Under the pieces are notes generated by a model. It did not search any database. It saw only the letters and a program-made list of their open reading frames with translations, and had not been told where the DNA came from. DNA of 64,000 bases from Streptomyces dioscori (GTDB lineage Bacteria; Actinomycetota; Actinomycetes; Streptomycetales; Streptomycetaceae): positions 1-64,000 of the forward strand of contig NZ_KZ679058.1 in the NCBI RefSeq assembly GCF_003024195.1, read 5' to 3'. The position numbers and the translations under genes are program-made. Of this stretch, positions 59,090 through 64,000 are shown piece by piece; the stretch's first letter is position 1; each line of letters opens with the position of its first letter.

Positions 59090-60488
59090 CGACACGCGCC
59101 CAGGACGGCGGGGTGTCCGGTACGTAGTCGGGGTCCTCCTCGTCCACCGTGCGGGCGGGGCGCGGGAAGAGACCGACGACCGTACGGCAGGGCGGCGGCG
59201 CGGAGGGCCAGGGGGTCTGGCCGTCCGTGAGGGCGACGATCACGTCGGGGCGCGGCCGGGAGCGCAGTGCCCGGGCGAGACCGGAGCGCAGATCCGTGCC
59301 CCCGCCGCCGACCAGCTCGATGTTCTCCGCGCGGCAGAGCGGCACGGCGACCCCGGCCGCCGCGTCGCAGGAGATCACCGACACCAGGTCGCGCCGCCCG
59401 CCCACCGCCCGCGAGATCGCCGCCACCTCCAGCAACGCGCTGCCCAGTTCGGCGTCGCTCACCGACCCGGAGGTGTCGATCACGACGCAGACAGCGGGCG
59501 GCGTACGGCGCAGACTCGGCAGCACCACTCCGGGCACACTCGCCGAGCGCCGGGACGGACGCCGGTAGCTGTGGTTCTCGCCCGCACCCGGCGCCCCCGC
59601 CGCCGACCGCACCGCCGCACCCAGCAACCGCCGCCACGGCTGCGGCGGCTGGAACGCCTCGTCCGCCCATCGGCGCCAGCTCTTCGGCGCCTTGCCGGGC
59701 CGGCTCTTGATCCCCTCCGCGACCCGGAAGCGGACCGCGTCCTGCTGGTGCCTGCTCAGCGCGTGCGCCCCGTCGGGACCCAGTTCCCACGGCCGGTCCT
59801 GCCCGTCGGCGCCGCTGCCGCAGTCCAGCCAGGCCAGGTCGGCGGCCGCACCGGACATCGACGCCGTCCGCAGGTACTCCTCCATCAACAGCCCGCCCGG
59901 CAGCCGCAGCAGCGACGGAAGCACCGCTCCGGCGGGCCGCGGCAGACCGTCACCGTAGATGTCGTCGTTGATCTCGAAGTCCGCGGCGATGTTCCGGCGG
60001 AGCCTCCCCCAGCCTTCGGCCGGGGGGACCCCCGTCCCGCTCCGCTCGCCCGGTCCGAACTCCTCGTGCTGCCGTGCGTACCGCTCGCTCCTGCCGTGGT
60101 GGTCCCGGAGCAGATGGGAGACCTCGTGCACCCACACACCCGCCAGTTCCTCCATCGGCATGCGCGCCACGAACGCGGGGGAGACATAGCAGCGCCAGTG
60201 TGCGTCCACCGCCATCGTCGGCACCGACCGGTCCTCCACCACATGCAGGGCGAAGAGCGCACCGGCGAGGTAGGGGCGCACCTTCACCGCGTGCAGCCGG
60301 GCGGCCAGCAACTTCTCCATGTCCAGGGGGAGTCCGGCCGCTCGGTCCGCCGCACCCGAGCCGGCCGGCTGCTCCGGCAGGGCGGCCCGCACCGGGCGCG
60401 GCGGCGCGGGCCGGGGCATCGGGCGCGGCCGGGGATGCGGAGCCGCCTGTTTCGGGCTCCTCGGGGGAGTCTGCGGGGCCCCCGTCAT
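59076..60488 (-). CDS. DUF2201 putative metallopeptidase / VWA-like protein
   Basis: A 470-residue protein. After a Pro/Arg-rich leader (residues 1-50) comes the DUF2201 N-terminal metallopeptidase-like domain (about 55-270) with the HExxH motif in VWVHEVSHLLRDHHGRS (about residue 120) and ADFEINDDIYGDGLP. The C-terminal VWA-like domain (about 335-455) has the MIDAS-type DTSGSVSDAELGS and, later, GGGGTDLRSGL and IVALTDGQTPW. This pairing is typical of MoxR-linked systems. The 5' end overlaps the MoxR gene by 4 bp. The proteolytic substrate is unknown, and peptidase activity is a prediction. Confidence 0.85.
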   Translation of the reverse strand: MTGAPQTPPRSPKQAAPHPRPRPMPRPAPPRPVRAALPEQPAGSGAADRAAGLPLDMEKLLAARLHAVKVRPYLAGALFALHVVEDRSVPTMAVDAHWRCYVSPAFVARMPMEELAGVWVHEVSHLLRDHHGRSERYARQHEEFGPGERSGTGVPPAEGWGRLRRNIAADFEINDDIYGDGLPRPAGAVLPSLLRLPGGLLMEEYLRTASMSGAAADLAWLDCGSGADGQDRPWELGPDGAHALSRHQQDAVRFRVAEGIKSRPGKAPKSWRRWADEAFQPPQPWRRLLGAAVRSAAGAPGAGENHSYRRPSRRSASVPGVVLPSLRRTPPAVCVVIDTSGSVSDAELGSALLEVAAISRAVGGRRDLVSVISCDAAAGVAVPLCRAENIELVGGGGTDLRSGLARALRSRPRPDVIVALTDGQTPWPSAPPPCRTVVGLFPRPARTVDEEDPDYVPDTPPSWARVVTIG

Positions 60489-61873
60489 CGGCGTGTTCCG
60501 GCCGCTGCGCGCTCGGCCGCCGCGGCCGCCGCCGCGACCCGCTCCACCGACCGGTCCGCCTGGCGGGCGAGACCCACCACCCCGGCCAGCCGGTCCATCG
60601 ACGCCGGCACCTCCCAGCCGTCGCGCCGCAGCGCGGCCAGCGCCGTCGCGGGGGCGACCAGCAGGTCCGCGGTGCCGGTCTCCAGCGCCCGGACCAGCAC
60701 CGCCCAGCCCGCCTCCCAGCGCTCCCGTTCCGGCCGCGCTCCGACGGCCGCCACCACCGCCTCCAGCGTGGCCTGCCGCAGATCGCCCCGCTCCGGCAGC
60801 TCGGCGGCGGCCGGGTCGGCGAGCAGGGTCTCCGGGTCCGGCAGGTCCATCCGGTCCAGATAGGCGAGGAGTTCGAGTCCGGGTCCGTCGCCGACGGCTC
60901 CCCGTACGAGCAGGGCCAGCACCTCGCGGGAGACCGAGGCCGCCGTGCCGAACGCCAGCAGCGTCAACGCGGCGTCCCAGCTCCGGGGCGAGGGCCACGC
61001 ACCACCGCGCCGCGTCTCGGTGCTCGGCAGCCGGTGGACGAGGGTCGGCCTGGCGGTCAGGAAGCCGCACACCACGCGCCGCGAGAAGGCCACCGCCTCC
61101 GCCAGCAGATCCGGTGCCAGACGCGGCAGTTCGGCCCTGGGCCAGACACCGCCGAGACCGCGCACCACCACCTCCTGATCGTGCACCCAGTACAGGTGCA
61201 CGAACCGGTTGGCCAGCGGCGGGCTCAGCTCCCATCCGTCCGCCGCGGACGCGCGCGGATTGGCGGCGGCCACGATCCGTACGCCCGCCGGCAGTTGGAG
61301 CGCGCCGACCCGCCGCTCCAGGACGACCCGGAGCAGCGCGGCCTGCACGGCCGGGGTGGCGGTGGAGAGTTCGTCCAGGAAGAGGAGCCCGCGACCGGCC
61401 CGTACCAGCTCGACGGCCCACTGCGGCGGCGCCATCGGCACGCCCTGCACCGCGGGGTCCTCGCCCACGATGGGCAGTCCCGAGAAGTCGGACGGCTCAT
61501 GGACGCTGGCGATCACGGTAGTCAGCGGCAGGTCGAGCGAGGCGGCGAGCTGGGTCAGGGCGGCGGTCTTGCCGATACCCGGCTCACCCCAGAGCAGCAC
61601 GGGCAGGTCCGCCGCCACGGCCAGGGTGAGCGCTTCGAGCTGCTCGTCGGGGCGCGGCTCGGTGGTGGTCGACCGCAGGAGGGCCAGCAGGCCGTCGGCG
61701 ACGGCGAGGTGCGTGTCCGTATCCGGTACGGGGACGGGCGAGGGTACGGGGACGGGGGTGCCGGCGGCCGGGGCCGGGGTGGGCAGGAGGGTGCTGATGG
61801 CGCTGTTGGTCATGGGCATCACCTGGAGGGGGTTGAGGGGACGGGAAGGGGGCTTGGGCTGCTCGCCGGTCAC
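60485..61873 (-). CDS. MoxR-family AAA+ ATPase
   Basis: A 462-residue MoxR ATPase. Walker A GEPGIGKTAALTQLA (about residue 95), Walker B LLFLDELSTATPAVQAALL (about 165), sensor 1 RIVAAANPRASAADGWEL and a C-terminal helical lid domain of about 200 residues are present. MoxR proteins with VWA partners act as chaperone-like remodelers. GTG 61873 overlaps the upstream gene stop by 4 bp; an ATG at 61819 or 61813 could be the real start. The N-terminal 60 residues are Pro/Val repeats. It is the middle gene of a three-gene operon. Confidence 0.9.
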   Translation of the reverse strand: MTGEQPKPPSRPLNPLQVMPMTNSAISTLLPTPAPAAGTPVPVPSPVPVPDTDTHLAVADGLLALLRSTTTEPRPDEQLEALTLAVAADLPVLLWGEPGIGKTAALTQLAASLDLPLTTVIASVHEPSDFSGLPIVGEDPAVQGVPMAPPQWAVELVRAGRGLLFLDELSTATPAVQAALLRVVLERRVGALQLPAGVRIVAAANPRASAADGWELSPPLANRFVHLYWVHDQEVVVRGLGGVWPRAELPRLAPDLLAEAVAFSRRVVCGFLTARPTLVHRLPSTETRRGGAWPSPRSWDAALTLLAFGTAASVSREVLALLVRGAVGDGPGLELLAYLDRMDLPDPETLLADPAAAELPERGDLRQATLEAVVAAVGARPERERWEAGWAVLVRALETGTADLLVAPATALAALRRDGWEVPASMDRLAGVVGLARQADRSVERVAAAAAAAERAAAGTRR

Positions 61874-63381
61874 GAGGCCAGACCGGTGCGGGGCCGGGAC
61901 CGGCCGATGAGCTTGCTGCGCAGCGGAAGCGGCGTGAAACGGTCGAGCCGGGGGCGGTGACCGGCCTTCACCCGTCCTGCGCCCGAGCCGCCCGAGCCGC
62001 CCGAGCCGGCCGGGGCGTCTGAGCCGCCCGCGCGAGCCGGGCGGTCCTCGTCGCCCGGGGTGTCCGCGCCGCCTGCCGAACCGGCGGCGGGATGCACGGC
62101 GACCAGCCCCGAGCGGAAGAGCCCGTGGTCGAGGTGCCGGGCCGCGGCCTGTTCCAGTTCCTCGCGGAGCGGTCCGTCGCGCAGCACCGCACCGGGACCG
62201 AGCAGACCTTCGACGACGGCCAGTGCTCCGCCGACGTCACCGTGGCGGAGCCGTTCCCGGACCGCGGGCAGCGCCTCCGGATCGCGGTGCACCGTGTCGA
62301 TCGCCCGCAGACAGGGCAGCGCGGGCCCGCCCAGCGCCACGAGCAGTTCCTCGCGCCGCAGTTGGAGAGGATCGTGGTCGACCGCGGTCAGCACGCCGTC
62401 CCGCAGCGCGATCCGATGGGTCTCGCCACGGCACTCCACGCGATGCGGATCACCGGGTTCGGGAACGGGACCACCCGCCGGCGTCACCCCGTACCCCGCC
62501 AGCGCTGTGGCGACGAGCGGATGCAACCGCTCGGGCGGGATGAGTCCCGTCCGCAGCAGTTCCAGATCCGGCAGGACCCGGGCCGCCGCCTCCGGCAGCA
62601 CCGGAAGCGCCGCGATCTCCTGCGGCGGCAGCACACCTTCGGGCAGGGGCTGGAGCGTGGGGACATGACTGTCGTCGGGGGCGACGAGTTCGAGTACGGC
62701 CCGTCTGCGGGCGCCGAGCCGTACGGTGAAGGCCCCGCGCGGAAGCCCCTCGGCCCGCAACAGCAACTCGGCCTCGGCAGCCCAGCGGCGGCTCTCGCAA
62801 GGGGAGTCGTGCGGCGGATTCTTCTCGGCGCCGCATCGCGCCCGCAGCTCGCCGCTCCGCCCGGCGTCCCAGAGATGCCGGTGCAGATCCAGCCGGAAAC
62901 GCCGCTCGGGATGTGGATGGGGGTGGTGTCCATGGGGGTGGTGTCCGGGGGAGTCGTTCCCCGATCCCTCCCACAGCGCCAGGGACATCCACTGCCCGCC
63001 GTCCGCCCAGGCCGGCGGGGTCCGCACCACCAGGTGCAGAGGCGGGTCGGCGTAACTCCCGTAGCGGGCGAGCGAGATGGTGAGTCCGGGACGGAGTCGT
63101 CCGTCCGGGGCGATGCGGGGCATGTGCCAGCGGAGCAGATCCGGCGCCAGCCGGCGCAGGTCCTCCCGGAGGCGGGTGACGACTTGGGTGCCGTGCCGAC
63201 GGCGCACGGCGCGCAGATCGAGATCGACGTGTACACGGGCGGCGGCGCACGCCCCCGCCCAGTCGCCGACCGCACGTCGCGCGGTCGCGTTCTCGATCAT
63301 GGACGGTGGCACGGCGTACTCACGTACGCGCCGCCACATCAGCAGGTGGGAAGGAATCTCATTCGCGAAGTGAGGTGCCAT
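61870..63381 (-). CDS. Unknown protein of MoxR-VWA cassette
   Basis: A 503-residue protein I do not recognise as a named family. It has no signal or membrane segment. A Trp/Arg-rich N-terminus (IPSHLLMWRRVREYAV, residues 8-25, and VPPSMIENATARRAVGDWAG) is followed by a helical-repeat-like middle rich in Leu/Arg/Ala, a His-rich loop HHPHGHHPHPHPERR (about residues 164-178) and a disordered acidic Gly/Ser/Asp/Ala tail. ATG 63381 with AAGGTG upstream is preferred over GTG 63387. Its stop overlaps the MoxR start, so it belongs to the MoxR-VWA cassette, possibly as the client, adaptor or effector. Confidence 0.65.
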   Translation of the reverse strand: MAPHFANEIPSHLLMWRRVREYAVPPSMIENATARRAVGDWAGACAAARVHVDLDLRAVRRRHGTQVVTRLREDLRRLAPDLLRWHMPRIAPDGRLRPGLTISLARYGSYADPPLHLVVRTPPAWADGGQWMSLALWEGSGNDSPGHHPHGHHPHPHPERRFRLDLHRHLWDAGRSGELRARCGAEKNPPHDSPCESRRWAAEAELLLRAEGLPRGAFTVRLGARRRAVLELVAPDDSHVPTLQPLPEGVLPPQEIAALPVLPEAAARVLPDLELLRTGLIPPERLHPLVATALAGYGVTPAGGPVPEPGDPHRVECRGETHRIALRDGVLTAVDHDPLQLRREELLVALGGPALPCLRAIDTVHRDPEALPAVRERLRHGDVGGALAVVEGLLGPGAVLRDGPLREELEQAAARHLDHGLFRSGLVAVHPAAGSAGGADTPGDEDRPARAGGSDAPAGSGGSGGSGAGRVKAGHRPRLDRFTPLPLRSKLIGRSRPRTGLAS

Positions 63382-63495
63382 CAGCACTCACCTTGCGCGA
63401 ATGATTCCCCCAATCCGGAAAAGGAGAAGGTGTTCATCGCCCGCATGGTAACCACGTCGATGACGATCTGTCTTCCCTCTTTTTCCGTGCCGGAT

Positions 63496-63543
63496 CCCGG
63501 ACGGGGGCTGCCGGCCGCGTCGCGGTGGCAGCCCCCGTCCGGG
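63496..63543. terminator. Hairpin terminator downstream of flavin reductase
   Basis: CCCGGACGGGGGCTGCC ... GGCAGCCCCCGTCCGGG, 17-bp perfect arms with a 14-nt loop, starting immediately at the stop codon of the leftward flavin reductase gene. Confidence 0.9.
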
Positions 63544-64000
63544 TCATGGGCGTCGCGCGTGGGCGAAGCCCCGTCGGTGCCAGAGCAGGCCGCCCGAGTG
63601 CGTGGGCTCGCCGCGCACAGCGGTCACCCGTCCCACGAGGATCGTGTGGTCGCCTCCTTCCAGGACGTCGTGGCGGACACAGTGGAGGGTCAGTGAGGCG
63701 TCCCTGATGACGGGGGCCCGGTGGGAGTCCGCGGCCAGGGGTACGCCGTCGAAGCGGTGTTCGGCCGGCCGCATGAAGCGTTTGACCAGGTGTTCCTCAC
63801 CCGGGCCGAGGAGGTGCACGGCGAAGTCCTCGGCGCCGGTCAGCGTGTCGTGCGTACGGGAGTTGCGGTCGAGGCAGACGAGGAACAGCGGCGGGGTGAG
63901 GGACAGTGAGCTGACGGCGCTGGCCGTCAGGCCGCGTGGCCTGCCCAGGTCGTCGTAGCAGGTGACGAGCGTGACAGGGGCGGCCAGGGCTGACATCGCG
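63544..64000 (-). CDS. Flavin reductase-like domain protein, partial at window edge
   Basis: About 150 residues of a flavin reductase/HpaC-type protein. PVTLVTCYDD, GLTASAVSSLSLTPPLFLVCLDRNSRTHD (FMN-binding) and the C-terminal TILVGRVTAV are recognisable. The family usually starts 15-30 residues earlier (with FRxxMSxLAAPV), so MSALAAPV at 63996 is probably internal and the gene continues beyond the right edge. It supplies reduced FMN/FAD to a partner monooxygenase, not in the window. A 17-bp hairpin lies directly at its end. Confidence 0.9.
   Translation of the reverse strand, partial: AMSALAAPVTLVTCYDDLGRPRGLTASAVSSLSLTPPLFLVCLDRNSRTHDTLTGAEDFAVHLLGPGEEHLVKRFMRPAEHRFDGVPLAADSHRAPVIRDASLTLHCVRHDVLEGGDHTILVGRVTAVRGEPTHSGGLLWHRRGFAHARRP

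Overview
The window is high-GC, densely coding actinobacterial chromosome with strong GC3 bias, frequent GTG/TTG starts and 1-4 bp start/stop overlaps. Several features point to Streptomyces: a 2-methylisoborneol (2-MIB) locus, LAL/LuxR regulators, many TetR regulators, an LVIVD/DUF305 gene pair and the GC-rich intergenic repeat built on GCGCAGTTCCCCGCGCCCC. I saw no rRNA, tRNA, CRISPR array, transposase or phage gene.

Layout. (1) 1-8.5 kb: an acyl-CoA / aldehyde catabolism block. It holds two TetR genes, an internally deleted luciferase-like oxidoreductase coupled to an acyl-CoA ligase, an acyl-CoA dehydrogenase with a divergent TetR, and an MpaB/DUF2236 oxygenase coupled to an aldehyde dehydrogenase. 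Two near-identical 26-bp sites link the dehydrogenase promoter to the oxygenase promoter. (2) 8.5-17 kb: a regulatory cluster with a LuxR protein carrying a receiver-like domain without phospho-acceptor, a membrane-anchored unknown, and two divergent ~1,050-aa LAL regulators, one with a damaged Walker A motif. (3) 17-21 kb: a P450 and a GH63/MGH1-like glucosidase. (4) 21-27 kb: TetR with double palindromic operators and a four-gene xanthine-dehydrogenase-type molybdenum hydroxylase operon. (5) 27-30.4 kb: a leftward, translationally coupled family 2B encapsulin shell gene, 2-MIB synthase and GPP C-methyltransferase. (6) 30.9-36.3 kb: paaABCDE and a ferredoxin-NADP reductase preceded by an iron-box-like site. 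(7) 36.3-46 kb: SDR/TetR pair with palindromic operators, Lrp/FUSC pair, lactonase, CbiX-like protein, BadF-type kinase, Ung, Asp-box propeller protein. (8) 46-52 kb: three decayed loci (frameshifted membrane protein, permease C-terminal remnant, and at 40.5 kb a split ORF), an Old Yellow Enzyme/ArsR pair with two palindromes, and a second ferredoxin reductase. (9) 52-59 kb: DUF305 lipoprotein/LVIVD secreted protein, TetR, HAD hydrolase, epoxide hydrolase, Lrp and a Leu/Val-type dehydrogenase. (10) 59-63.4 kb: a three-gene unknown/MoxR ATPase/metallopeptidase-VWA cassette, then a flavin reductase cut by the window edge.

The most notable systems are the encapsulin-linked 2-MIB operon, whose class is already known, and the MoxR-peptidase/VWA-unknown cassette, whose function is open. 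The least described is the TetR-linked DUF2236 oxygenase / aldehyde dehydrogenase / acyl-CoA module, which resembles the logic of polyisoprenoid cleavage and beta-oxidation. All functional calls come from reading the translated sequence against remembered family features; no database search was run.
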